Shown here in pieces: positions 34,953 through 43,480 of a stretch of 64,000 nt of DNA (the stretch's first letter is position 1; each line of letters starts with the position of its first letter). Source of the DNA: Humidesulfovibrio sp. (GTDB lineage: Bacteria > Desulfobacterota > Desulfovibrionia > Desulfovibrionales > Desulfovibrionaceae). Below the pieces are notes generated by a model. The model saw only the letters and a program-made list of their open reading frames with translations, made no database searches and was not told where the DNA came from. The stretch lies in assembly GCA_031292175.1 (NCBI GenBank), contig JARLHQ010000005.1, forward strand, positions 1 to 64,000. Reading direction: 5' to 3'. Both the position numbers and the translations under genes were made by a program.

Positions 34953-36720
34953 CGGTTTCATTCATCCCGCCCTGGGCTTCTTCGCCCTGGCGCTGATCTT
35001 GCCGTTCTTGCCCGGCAAGGCCTGGAAATGGCTGCTCCTCATGCCGCCCGTCGTGGCCATCTGGAGCGTCATGACCATTGATCCGGGGATGTACGGACAG
35101 GTGAGCTACCTGGGCCAGACCCTGCTTCTGGGCCGCGTGGACAAGCTGTCGCTCATCTTCGCGCAGGTGTTCGCGGTCATGAGCCTCATCGGCATGATCT
35201 ACGCCCTGCACGTGGAGGACAAACTCCAGCACATCATGGCCTGCGTATACGTGGGTGGCGCTTTCGGGTGCACCTTCGCGGGCGACTACCTGACCCTGTT
35301 CATCTTCTGGGAGTTCATGAGCGTCGGCTCGACCTTCCTCATCTGGCTGGCCAGAAACCCGGTCTCGACCAAGGCGGGCTTCCGGTACTTCATGTACCAC
35401 ACCATTGGCGGGCTTTTCCTGCTGATCGGCCTCTTGATGCGTTATAAGGCCATCGGGACCTTCGCGTTCGACCACGTGGAGCCCACGAACATGATGCTCT
35501 ACGATTGGATGATCCTGCTCGGGTTCTGCGTCAACGCGGCGGTCGTGCCCCTGCACGCCTGGCTGCCGGACGCCTACCCCGAAGGCACGGTCACCGGCTC
35601 GGTGTTCATGTGCGCCTACACCACCAAAACCGCAGTCTACGTGCTGCTGCGCGGGTTCCACGGGGTTGAGGCCCTGGCCATCGCCGGAACGGTCATGGCG
35701 GTGTACGGCGTTCTCTACGCGTGCATTGAGAACAACGCCCGGCGCATCCTGTCCTACCACATCGTCTCGCAGGTCGGCTACATGGTGGCCGGCATCGGCA
35801 TCGGCACGGCCATGACCATGAACGGCGCGGTGGCCCACGCCTACGCCCACATCCTGTACAAGGGCCTGCTCTTCATGGGCACCGGCTGCCTGCTTTACGC
35901 GGCCGGCACCACCAAACTCGACCAGCTGGGCGGCTTGGTGCACCGGCTGCCCTGGGTCATGGTGCTCTACATGGTGGCGGCGCTGTCCATCTCGGGCATG
36001 CCGCTCTTCAACGGCTTCATCTCCAAGACCATGACCATCGCCGGCGCGGCCGAGGCCCACCGGACCTGGCTGGCCATCGGCCTGGAGGTCGCGGCGGTGG
36101 GTACGTTCCTTTCCGTGGGCATCAAGCTGCCGTACTTCGCCTTCTGGGGCAAACCAGCGAACAACACCATGAAGCTCAAGCCCATTCCGCTGAACATGTA
36201 TGTGGCCATGGCCATCGGCGCCGGGCTCTGCATCGCTCAGGGCCTGTACCCGAACATGCTGTACCGCTACCTGCCTTTCGCGGTTGAGGAAATGTACCAG
36301 CCCTGGACCACCTGGCATGTCTTGCAGGCGTTGCTGCTCCTCGGGTTCTCCGGCTTGGCATTCTACATCACGCGGGACATCATCACCCCGCACGCCAAGA
36401 CGAACCTGGACTTCGACTTCTTCTATCGGCTCATCGGCCGGGGCGCGCTGGCCCTGGTCTCTAAGCCCCTGGCGTGGATCGACGACCGCTGGACCGAGGC
36501 CTACAGGGCCGTGGGTCTGGCCGGTCTTCTGACCCTCGCGCGGGGTACTGTCTGGTTCGACACCAAGGGGATCGATACCGTGGTGGATGGCTCGGCGTAT
36601 ACGGTGCAGAACGTGGGCGTTCTTGGCGCCAAGGTGCAAAGCGGCAGGCTCCAGGACTACCTGGGGTTGGCGGCGGCGCTCGCCTTGGGCATCTTCGCCC
36701 TTGTTTGGTATCTTGCCTAA
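34936..36720 (+). CDS. nuoL: NADH-quinone oxidoreductase subunit L-like
   Basis: A 594-residue antiporter-like subunit; ATG 34936 is preferred over 34927 because GGGGAG then lies at a workable spacing. The core has the Glu of FIFWEFMSVGSTFLIW and NAAVVPLHAWLPDAYPEGTV. The long C-terminal part with VDGSAYTVQNVGVLGAKVQSGRLQDYLGLAAAL resembles the end of NuoL, where a lateral helix runs along the membrane arm before the last transmembrane helix. It therefore is the best NuoL candidate of the four antiporter-like proteins here. Confidence 0.85.
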   Translation: MSAIASGFIHPALGFFALALILPFLPGKAWKWLLLMPPVVAIWSVMTIDPGMYGQVSYLGQTLLLGRVDKLSLIFAQVFAVMSLIGMIYALHVEDKLQHIMACVYVGGAFGCTFAGDYLTLFIFWEFMSVGSTFLIWLARNPVSTKAGFRYFMYHTIGGLFLLIGLLMRYKAIGTFAFDHVEPTNMMLYDWMILLGFCVNAAVVPLHAWLPDAYPEGTVTGSVFMCAYTTKTAVYVLLRGFHGVEALAIAGTVMAVYGVLYACIENNARRILSYHIVSQVGYMVAGIGIGTAMTMNGAVAHAYAHILYKGLLFMGTGCLLYAAGTTKLDQLGGLVHRLPWVMVLYMVAALSISGMPLFNGFISKTMTIAGAAEAHRTWLAIGLEVAAVGTFLSVGIKLPYFAFWGKPANNTMKLKPIPLNMYVAMAIGAGLCIAQGLYPNMLYRYLPFAVEEMYQPWTTWHVLQALLLLGFSGLAFYITRDIITPHAKTNLDFDFFYRLIGRGALALVSKPLAWIDDRWTEAYRAVGLAGLLTLARGTVWFDTKGIDTVVDGSAYTVQNVGVLGAKVQSGRLQDYLGLAAALALGIFALVWYLA

Positions 36721-36747
36721 ACCCCGCAACGAGACGGAGAGCGAGCC

Positions 36748-38286
36748 TTGGACTTTGGATACCCGGTTTTAACAAGCCTCATCGTGTTCCCGCTTGTGGC
36801 CGCAGCGGGGCTGTTCCTCATCAAAAGCCCGCAGGTTGCGCGCGCCTATACCATGGGCGCAAGCATCCTGGAGCTGATTCTGGGACTGCCGCTCTTGACC
36901 TTCCAGCACAACGCCGAATTCCAGTTCGTGGAAAAGGCGCACTGGGTGCCGCAATGGGGATTGGAATACGCGCTCGGCATTGACGGCATCAGCTATCTCA
37001 TGATCCTGCTGACGCTCGCCATCCTGCCCTTGTGCGTCATGTGTTCCTGGACGTATATCTCCAAGCGCGTGAAGGAGTTCCACTTCTGCCTGCTGTTCAT
37101 GACGTCGGCCTGCGTGGGCGTCTTCGCGGCGCTTGATCTGGTGCTGTTCTATGTGTTCTGGGAAGCGATGCTCATCCCCATGTACCTGCTCATCGCGGTC
37201 TGGGGCGGCGACCAGCGCCGGTACGCCTCGCTCAAGTTCTTCCTGTACACGCTTGCGGGGAGCACGCTGCTCCTGGCGGCCATCGTGGCCTTCCGGGTCA
37301 CCGGCGGCACCTTCTCGATTCCCGAACTCATGCACACGCACTTCAGCTTCGACTTCCAGTTTTGGGCCTTCCTGGCCATGGCCCTGGCCTTCGCCATCAA
37401 GGTGCCCATGTTCCCGTTCCACACCTGGCTGCCCGCCGCGCACGTGCAGGCGCCCAGCGCCGGCTCGGTCATCCTGGCCGCGGTGCTGCTCAAGATGGGC
37501 ACCTATGGCTTCCTGCGCTTCTGCTTGCCGCTGACGCCCGACGCCAGCGTGTACTTCGCCCCGCTCATGATCGCCTTCTCCATCGCGAGCATCCTGTACG
37601 GCGGGGCCATTGCCCTCGGCCAGGAGGACGTCAAGAAATTGATCGCCTACTCGTCGGTCGGCCACATGGGCTTCGTGACGCTGGGCATCTTCCTGTTCAA
37701 CCTGCGCGGGGTTGAGGGTGCGCTCTTCCAGATGCTGAACCACGGCATCATCACCGGTGCGCTGTTCATGATGATTGGCGCGGTGTACGAGCGCAGCCAC
37801 AGCCGCTCCATCACGGACAACATGGGCCTGGGCAAGTATCTGCCCGCGTTCATGGGCTTCTGGGGCCTGTTTGCGCTGGCCAGCTTCGGCTTCCCCGCCA
37901 CCAACGGGTTCGTGGGCGAGATGCTGGTGTTCACCGGCGCGTTCCAGAAAAGCCCGTACATCGGTGCCTTCCTGGTGCCGGGCGCGCTCCTGGGCGCGGC
38001 GTACATGTTCCGCGTTTCGCTGAAGCTGGCCTGGGGCCGGCCCAGCACCGCCAAGACCTGGCGCGACCTGAACTCCCGTGAGTGGACGTATCTCATCATT
38101 CCGGCCGTGTTCGTGTTCTACATCGGCCTTGCGCCGAAGCTGTTCTTCAATGTCATTGATCCGTCCGTCGAGAAGCTGGTGAACGACCTCGCGTCGCGCA
38201 CCACGGTCCAGCAGGTGGCCGCGGTAACGCCCGCGCCGCCCGTTGTCGCCGCCGTGGAAACGCCCGCCGAACCGGTCAACAACTAG
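36748..38286 (+). CDS. nuoM: NADH-quinone oxidoreductase subunit M
   Basis: A 512-residue antiporter-like subunit with about 14 helices. Typical NuoM motifs: LGIDGISYLMILLTLAILPL, VLFYVFWEAMLIPMYLLIAVWGG with the conserved Glu, and KVPMFPFHTWLPAAHVQAPSAGSVILAAVLLKMG. It starts with TTG at 36748, supported by GGAGAG six bases before; the first ATG lies well inside the first helices. The last 35 residues are a Pro/Ala/Val tail beyond the family core. Confidence 0.95.
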   Translation: MDFGYPVLTSLIVFPLVAAAGLFLIKSPQVARAYTMGASILELILGLPLLTFQHNAEFQFVEKAHWVPQWGLEYALGIDGISYLMILLTLAILPLCVMCSWTYISKRVKEFHFCLLFMTSACVGVFAALDLVLFYVFWEAMLIPMYLLIAVWGGDQRRYASLKFFLYTLAGSTLLLAAIVAFRVTGGTFSIPELMHTHFSFDFQFWAFLAMALAFAIKVPMFPFHTWLPAAHVQAPSAGSVILAAVLLKMGTYGFLRFCLPLTPDASVYFAPLMIAFSIASILYGGAIALGQEDVKKLIAYSSVGHMGFVTLGIFLFNLRGVEGALFQMLNHGIITGALFMMIGAVYERSHSRSITDNMGLGKYLPAFMGFWGLFALASFGFPATNGFVGEMLVFTGAFQKSPYIGAFLVPGALLGAAYMFRVSLKLAWGRPSTAKTWRDLNSREWTYLIIPAVFVFYIGLAPKLFFNVIDPSVEKLVNDLASRTTVQQVAAVTPAPPVVAAVETPAEPVNN

Positions 38287-38298
38287 GGAGTGGTCGCC

Positions 38299-39723
38299 GT
38301 GGAGTTCAATCCCATTCAGATTGTCCCGGAACTGTATCAGCTTCTGCTGATTGTGGCCCTGTTCTGCCAGAGCCTGGGCGACGGGTCCGAGACCCCGCCC
38401 GCGGAGCGTTGGCTCCCGTTCTTCGCGGGGTTCGGCATCTTCGTGAACATCGTGTCCTGGGGGGCCGAGGGGCTCATCTTCGGCGGGGCCTACAAGCTTG
38501 ACGCGCTCTCCCAGTTCTTCAAGCTGGCCATCGCCGCCGGATTCTACGTGGCCGTGCTGAACGCGGCCCGCCAGCCCTCCCTGGCGGAAAAGAAGCGCCC
38601 GGACTACTTCATGTTCTTGGCGCTTTCCGCCTGGGGCCTGATGATTTTGTCCTCGGCAGTGGAACTTATCACCATCTACATCGCCCTGGAGATCTCGTCG
38701 TACAGCCTGTATGCCGTCATCCCCCTGCGCAACAACGACAAGGGCGCGGCCGAGGCGGCCATCAAGTACATCCTCTTCGGCGCGGTCGCCACGGCCATCG
38801 CGCTTTATGGGTTCTCGTACATTCTGGCCAGCCAGCACACAAGCTACATCGCCCAGCTGGCCCAGCGCACCTGGACCTGGGACGGTGAGCCCATGGCCGT
38901 GGTCGGACTCTCGCTCTTCATGGGCGGCATGTTCTACAAGCTGGCGCTCTTCCCCTTCCACTTCTGGTGCCCGGACGTGTACCAGGGCGCGAGCAACGAG
39001 ACGGCCGGTTTCGTGGCCACCCTGCCCAAGCTGGGCGCGGTCGTCGTGCTCATTCGCCTGGCCGCGCTCCTGAAGCCTGGCCTGGAGATCACCACGCTTC
39101 TGGCCGTGCTGGGCGCGGTCAGCATGACCTTCGGCAACCTCTGCGCTCTGGCCCAGAAGGACCTGAAGCGCATGCTCGGCTTCTCCTCCGTGGCCCACGC
39201 GGGCTACATCATGGTCGGCCTGGTCTCCGCCACGGCCCGGGGCCTTGCGGCTGCGGCGTTCTACGCTTTGGCCTATGTGGCCATGAACCTGCTCTGCTTC
39301 TGGGTCATCAGCCGTGTGGCCAGCGATGGCCGCAACCTCCAGCTGGATGACCTGAACGGGCTCTACAAGCGCTCGCCCGCCCTGGCCTTTGCCCTGGGCG
39401 TGGGTGCCTTCGCTCTGGTGGGCTTGCCGCCGACCATGGGCTTCATGGGCAAGTTCTTCCTCATCGCCTCGGCCTGGGGACATGGCTACAACTGGCTGGT
39501 CATCACGCTGGTTTTGAACAGCGCCATAGCCATCTTCTACTACTTGAGCCTGGTGCGCCACGCGTATACGCATGAGGCGGGCGAGAATCCCCCGGTGCCG
39601 GACAACAGCGCCTTCAGCCTCTGCGGGGCGGGCCTGCTCGCCGCCGTGGTGCTGGTCTTCGGCATGGTGCCCAGCGGACTCTTCGAGTACGCGTTGACCG
39701 CGGGCAAGCAGCTGCTTCCATAA
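38299..39723 (+). CDS. nuoN: NADH-quinone oxidoreductase subunit N
   Basis: A 474-residue subunit, the antiporter-like unit nearest the quinone module. GTG 38299 with GGGAG eight bases upstream is preferred over GTG 38290. Motifs: LITIYIALEISSYSLYAV with the conserved Glu, KLALFPFHFWCPDVYQGA (channel Lys in a P.H.W.PDVY.G context typical of NuoN) and FSSVAHAGYIMVG. It is the last gene of the operon; a strong terminator follows 26 bases after its stop. Confidence 0.96.
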   Translation: MEFNPIQIVPELYQLLLIVALFCQSLGDGSETPPAERWLPFFAGFGIFVNIVSWGAEGLIFGGAYKLDALSQFFKLAIAAGFYVAVLNAARQPSLAEKKRPDYFMFLALSAWGLMILSSAVELITIYIALEISSYSLYAVIPLRNNDKGAAEAAIKYILFGAVATAIALYGFSYILASQHTSYIAQLAQRTWTWDGEPMAVVGLSLFMGGMFYKLALFPFHFWCPDVYQGASNETAGFVATLPKLGAVVVLIRLAALLKPGLEITTLLAVLGAVSMTFGNLCALAQKDLKRMLGFSSVAHAGYIMVGLVSATARGLAAAAFYALAYVAMNLLCFWVISRVASDGRNLQLDDLNGLYKRSPALAFALGVGAFALVGLPPTMGFMGKFFLIASAWGHGYNWLVITLVLNSAIAIFYYLSLVRHAYTHEAGENPPVPDNSAFSLCGAGLLAAVVLVFGMVPSGLFEYALTAGKQLLP

Positions 39724-39748
39724 GCCAACGCCTTTATCGTTCCAAGCA

Positions 39749-39780
39749 GGAAGGCCCACGCAAGCGGGCCTTCTTTTTTT
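39749..39780 (+). terminator. Rho-independent terminator of the nuo operon
   Basis: GAAGGCCC at 39750-39757 pairs with GGGCCTTC at 39766-39773 around an 8-base loop, followed by seven T. It is the clearest intrinsic terminator in the window and marks the end of the twelve-gene complex I transcript. Confidence 0.92.
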
Positions 39781-39841
39781 GGCGTCCCCATTGACTTCGC
39801 GGGCCAAGCCGCTACGCTTCAGGCAAGCACGGAGGTGTCCC

Positions 39842-40411
39842 ATGCACGAAGTCAGCCTCGGCGGCACGCTTACCGACTATCTTACCGGGAAAAGCATTGA
39901 GGAAACCACCTACGAGGAGTTCCGGCAGGCCCTGGCCAAGTTCTTGGTGGAGGAGAAAGGCTACCCCAAGCGCAACCTCAAGACCAAGGTGCCCCTTATC
40001 TTCAAGATCGACGGGGAGGACACGGGGCGGCACATCGACCTCGTGGCCTCCGACGACTCGGGCGTGCCTATGGTCCTGATCATCTTCTGCGCGGGCGATG
40101 TGGGCAGTTTTGAACGTGAAACCGTGAGTTGCGCCCGGCTGTTCCCCGGCGGTCCCGTGCCCGTGGCCGTTGCCTCCGACTCCATCGGCGCAAGCATCCT
40201 GGACACAAGGACCGGCGACTGCGTGGCCACCGGCGTACGCGCCATTCCTACCTGGGAGGAGGCGCTGGCCATAGACGCCAGAACGCCCCGCCCGCCCCTT
40301 GCCGAGGAGCGCCGCCGCAAGGAGGAACGCATCCTCCACGCGTACAACGGCTTTCTGTACGGCACCTGCTGCAGTGAGTCCTGCCGCATTCCGCCCAAGC
40401 GCGGCAAATAA
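39842..40411 (+). CDS. HSDR_N-domain protein (type I restriction HsdR N-terminal-like)
   Basis: A 189-residue protein from ATG 39842 with GGAGG seven bases before. The centre resembles the nuclease-like HSDR_N_2 domain: YEEFRQALAKFLVEEKGYPKRNLKT, then a possible catalytic block RHIDLVASDDSGVPMVLIIF and later ERETVSCARLF. In type I restriction enzymes this fold cuts DNA, but here there are no HsdM, HsdS or helicase parts, and the second Lys of the PD-(D/E)xK motif is not obvious. It ends with CCSESCRIPPKR. It stands alone between two hairpins; function unknown. Confidence 0.7.
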   Translation: MHEVSLGGTLTDYLTGKSIEETTYEEFRQALAKFLVEEKGYPKRNLKTKVPLIFKIDGEDTGRHIDLVASDDSGVPMVLIIFCAGDVGSFERETVSCARLFPGGPVPVAVASDSIGASILDTRTGDCVATGVRAIPTWEEALAIDARTPRPPLAEERRRKEERILHAYNGFLYGTCCSESCRIPPKRGK

Positions 40412-40455
40412 CCCGCCGCCGCTGGGCAACCTCCGGACCGTCTGACGCACTACCA

Positions 40456-40489
40456 CCGCCGGGCGCTGTGTTTTCTCGACACCCGGCGG
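40456..40489. terminator. GC hairpin between convergent genes
   Basis: CCGCCGGG (40456-40463) pairs with CCCGGCGG (40482-40489); the stem can be extended by TGT/ACA after a bulge. There is no T-run. It lies between the ends of the HSDR_N and HdrD-like genes and could act for either. Confidence 0.45.
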
Positions 40490-40517
40490 CGGATTGCGCC
40501 TCGTTGCCAGAATCGCG

Positions 40518-41759
40518 CTAGGGAATGAGGGCGTCCGCGACCAGGGAGGACAGGAACACGACCCGCTGGCCCAGGGCATAGTGCCGGTTCAGGTCGCTGA
40601 GCTGCGTGTGGCAGTTCTCGCAGGCCGTGACCACCACCTCCGCTTTGCTGCCGCGCATCTGCTCCGCCTTGACCTTGGCGGACTGCATGCGGAACTCAAG
40701 GGTCTCCTCGCCCATGGCCACCAGACCGCCGCCACCGCCGCAGCACCAGTTGTACTTGGGGTCGGGCGACATCTCCCGGAAGTCTTCCACCAGATGCCTC
40801 AAGATGTACCGTGGTTCGTCGTACACGCCGCCGTTGCGGGCGATCTGGCAGGGATCGTGGTAGGTATAGCTGCCGGGCAGCTTCCTCAGCTTGATGCGCC
40901 CCTGGCGGAGGTACCGGGCGTGCATCTCGGTCAGGCCCACCACGGCGAAGGGCGCATCCTTGAGCTGCTTGGCCACGCGTACGGCCGTGCCGCACTCGCA
41001 GATGCAGACTTCCTTGACCTTGAGGCGCTTGGCCTCGTTCACGATGCGGTCAAGAATGAGCCTGGTCTTGGTGGGGTCGCCCACGAAGGCGCCAAAGTTC
41101 ACGGCCTCGAAGAAGCTTAAGGACCATTTCTCGCCCGCGGCATTGAACACTGCGGCGGCCGGAATGATGGAATGCGCGCCGGCCAGGGCCACGTAAAGCA
41201 CATCCGCGCCCACCACGTCGGTTGGGATGGGGTGTTCCCCCTGACTCCGCCACTTCTCCACCACCTGGTCCTCCAGGCGCTTGATGCCGGAAAGAAAGCC
41301 CTCCTTGAGGGCGTCGATGTTTTCGCCCTTGGACACGGACATGTCCGCGAGCATGGACAGGGTCTCCGGCTCGGCCTGGGCTCCGATGAGCAGCAGCTTG
41401 GCGATAGACATTATCTGCTGGGTGTCGATGCCGAAGGGGCAGTAGACCATGCAGCGGCGGCAGCCGGTGCAGCTGTATGCCGCTTCCTTGAGCTCAACGA
41501 GGGCGGCGTCAGTGATGTCCTTGGCCTCGCCAAGGACGGGCATGAAGCGGCCCTGTTTCGTGAAGTAGCGTTTGTAGATGCGCCGCACCACCTCGGCGCG
41601 GTAAGCCGGGGCGTACTTGGCCAACGGCATGGAAGCGTACGCGTGGCAAGCGGGCGTACAGATGCCGCAGCGGGAGCAGGTCTCCAGGTTGAGCAGCATC
41701 TGCGTGGAGAGCTTGGACTCGAACAGCGTGACCAGAGAATCATGAAGCTGGGCTTCCAT
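40518..41759 (-). CDS. HdrD/DsrK-like iron-sulfur protein
   Basis: A 413-residue redox subunit. Two [4Fe-4S] motifs near the N terminus (CSRCGICTPACH at about 28-39 and CTGCRRCMVYCP at about 97-108) are followed by two CCG domains: the first with CECG and YHDPC, the second with WCCGGGGGL and CENCHTQL. The CCG domains bind the special [4Fe-4S] cluster that reduces disulfides in heterodisulfide reductase HdrD and in DsrK, HmcF and TmcB of sulfate reducers. It follows the cytochrome b-like gene by two bases, giving a membrane-bound two-subunit module likely to exchange electrons between quinol and a thiol/disulfide or polysulfide carrier. Confidence 0.9.
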   Translation of the reverse strand: MEAQLHDSLVTLFESKLSTQMLLNLETCSRCGICTPACHAYASMPLAKYAPAYRAEVVRRIYKRYFTKQGRFMPVLGEAKDITDAALVELKEAAYSCTGCRRCMVYCPFGIDTQQIMSIAKLLLIGAQAEPETLSMLADMSVSKGENIDALKEGFLSGIKRLEDQVVEKWRSQGEHPIPTDVVGADVLYVALAGAHSIIPAAAVFNAAGEKWSLSFFEAVNFGAFVGDPTKTRLILDRIVNEAKRLKVKEVCICECGTAVRVAKQLKDAPFAVVGLTEMHARYLRQGRIKLRKLPGSYTYHDPCQIARNGGVYDEPRYILRHLVEDFREMSPDPKYNWCCGGGGGLVAMGEETLEFRMQSAKVKAEQMRGSKAEVVVTACENCHTQLSDLNRHYALGQRVVFLSSLVADALIP

Positions 41760-41761
41760 GG

Positions 41762-42469
41762 CTAGCCCCTCCGGAACTTGTTCATGGCGAAGGTGAAGAT
41801 GGCGTGCATCAACTTGGTGAAGGGAAACGCCATGATGAGCAGGTTGGCGAAGAATACGTGGGCCACGAGCATGAAGGAGTGCCCGGCCGAGGTTACGCCC
41901 TCAACGGAAGGCTTAAGGCGGATGAGGCTCGACAGGTAGCCGCGGTACTCGTCCACGCCCATGCTGGAATAGCCGAACCAGGTCCTGGCCCAATCCATCT
42001 GCGCACCGAAAAGCACCGTGAACAGCAGCAGGACCAGCAGAAGATAGTCCTCGGGCACGGAGAGCTCCTTGGTCGGGGAGACCATGCGGCGGCACAGAAA
42101 ATACATGAGGCACACAAGCACGGTCAGGCCAATCAAGCCCTTGCCGAGAAAGATGCTGTGGGGGATGAGCTGAAGCGCCTTGAAGTCCGCGACAAGCTCC
42201 AGGTGCCCAAGGAAAAGCGCGGCCAGACCCAGGTGGAACAGTCCCAGCGCCGCCCACAGCGGCGCGTTGTGCTTGAACACGGAGGGCAGCAAGAGCGCGT
42301 CGCCAAGGGCGAAGAGCCAGGAGGGCTTGCGCGAGGGGTAGATGGGCGGGGGCGGAGGCGCTGCGGGCGCGCGCAACAGCCGCGCGATGCGCCACAGCGT
42401 TCCGAGGACGGAAACCGCCACGGCCAGATACACCATTGGCGCCAGAATCAGGTAATACAACGTCGCCAT
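41762..42469 (-). CDS. Cytochrome b-like membrane subunit (NarI/DsrM/TmcC type)
   Basis: A 235-residue integral membrane protein with about five helices, from ATG 42469. Histidines that could bind two b-type hemes are in LWAALGLFHLGLAALFLGHLEL (first pair) and SAGHSFMLVAHVFFANLL (second pair). This arrangement is that of the respiratory nitrate reductase gamma family, which includes DsrM and TmcC. Its partner is the HdrD-like protein encoded right behind it. It probably oxidises or reduces menaquinone. TusA and DsrE2 are encoded immediately upstream. Confidence 0.82.
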   Translation of the reverse strand: MATLYYLILAPMVYLAVAVSVLGTLWRIARLLRAPAAPPPPPIYPSRKPSWLFALGDALLLPSVFKHNAPLWAALGLFHLGLAALFLGHLELVADFKALQLIPHSIFLGKGLIGLTVLVCLMYFLCRRMVSPTKELSVPEDYLLLVLLLFTVLFGAQMDWARTWFGYSSMGVDEYRGYLSSLIRLKPSVEGVTSAGHSFMLVAHVFFANLLIMAFPFTKLMHAIFTFAMNKFRRG

Positions 42470-42525
42470 GTATTTTGCCCTTTGTTTCAGGAGGCCAAAC
42501 GCTGGGTCCGGTCTCCTGGTCGCCA

Positions 42526-42765
42526 CTACTTCAGGCGCTTGATGTAGAAATTGACCTCGGTCCCGGTCGTTTCCGTCTCCAGAATCTGGTGGCCGCTGGT
42601 CTTGGCCCAGGCCGGGAAGTCTGTCAGCGCGCCGGGATCGGTGGTGATGGCCTTGACCACCTCGCCCACGGCGACCTCCTTGATGCCTTTGCTGATCTTC
42701 ACCACGGGCATGGGGCAGGGCAGATTCCGCAGGTCGAGTTCCTTGGCGTATGCGATCGTGCTCAT
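42526..42765 (-). CDS. TusA-family sulfur carrier protein
   Basis: A 79-residue protein starting at ATG 42765 with AAGGAG upstream. The TusA signature LDLRNLPCPMPVVKISKGI contains the active Cys (about residue 17) that carries persulfide sulfur. TusA proteins pass sulfur between sulfurtransferases, DsrE proteins and acceptors such as DsrC or the sHdr complex. It is encoded directly between dsrE2 and the membrane redox subunits, so it may be the protein substrate or carrier of the module. Confidence 0.92.
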   Translation of the reverse strand: MSTIAYAKELDLRNLPCPMPVVKISKGIKEVAVGEVVKAITTDPGALTDFPAWAKTSGHQILETETTGTEVNFYIKRLK

Positions 42766-42800
42766 GGGTTTCTCCTTTGTGTTTCCGGTTTGCTGCATAG

Positions 42801-43349
42801 TCAGATGAAAAGCTGGACCTTGCTGCCCATGGCCTGCTCCAAGAACTTGGCCACGCCGCAGTACATGAGGTCCGGGTAGTCGATCATTTCCTCGCGCTTG
42901 AAGCCCATGAGGTTCATGGACATGTCGCAGATGCACACCTTAATGCCCAGCTCGGCGGCCAATTCGATCATCTGCGGCAGGGAGGCCACGTTCTTGCTGG
43001 CCATGAGCCCCTGCATCATCTTCGTGCCCGCGCCGCCGAAGTTCATCTTGGAGAGCTGGGCCTTGGCCGCGCCCTTGGGCAGCATGGCCCCGAACATCGT
43101 GCCCATCAGATCCTTGCCGGGAGTGGCCTTCTTGGGGTCGCGCAGAAGCGGGGTGGCCCAGAAGGTGAAGAACATCATGACCTCCATGCCCATGGCCGCG
43201 GCCCCCGTGGCGATGATGAACGAGGCCAGGGCCCGGTCGAGGTCGCCCGAAAAGACGACCATGGAAAGCTTGTTCTCCTGGGCGTTCTGTTCCAGGTTCT
43301 CCACCCGCGCCTTCAACTCCTCGAATTGCGCCGAAAAGTCCGTGTCCAT
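42801..43349 (-). CDS. DsrE2-like membrane-associated sulfurtransferase
   Basis: A 182-residue protein of the DsrE/F/H superfamily (DsrE2 group). A coiled-coil start (FEELKARVENLEQNAQENK) precedes the core MVVFSGDLDRALASFIIATGAAAMGMEVMMFFTFW, whose hydrophobic stretch may dip into the membrane, and a Cys pair in GIKVCICDMSM (about residue 138-140) is the likely persulfide site. DsrE2 proteins typically sit next to TusA and rhodanese genes in sulfur-oxidising organisms. GGAGG precedes ATG 43349. TusA follows 35 bases later. Confidence 0.9.
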   Translation of the reverse strand: MDTDFSAQFEELKARVENLEQNAQENKLSMVVFSGDLDRALASFIIATGAAAMGMEVMMFFTFWATPLLRDPKKATPGKDLMGTMFGAMLPKGAAKAQLSKMNFGGAGTKMMQGLMASKNVASLPQMIELAAELGIKVCICDMSMNLMGFKREEMIDYPDLMYCGVAKFLEQAMGSKVQLFI

Positions 43350-43480
43350 ATTTCCTCCCGAGGGGATTATTCTTGCGGTTTATTTACTCTATTGTTTGTT
43401 ATCCAAGCTAATTGCGCAACATTTCTGGCGTCGGATTGCCTGTTATTGTTCTTGCTATGAACCTTCATCCCGAAAAAAGG

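Noticed and set aside
36769-39867. Open frame of 1032 codons on the minus strand opposite nuoM and nuoN
   Set aside because: Produced by GC-rich third codon positions of the genuine genes; composition is His/Arg/Gln/Gly-rich without any domain, and the sense genes are certain.
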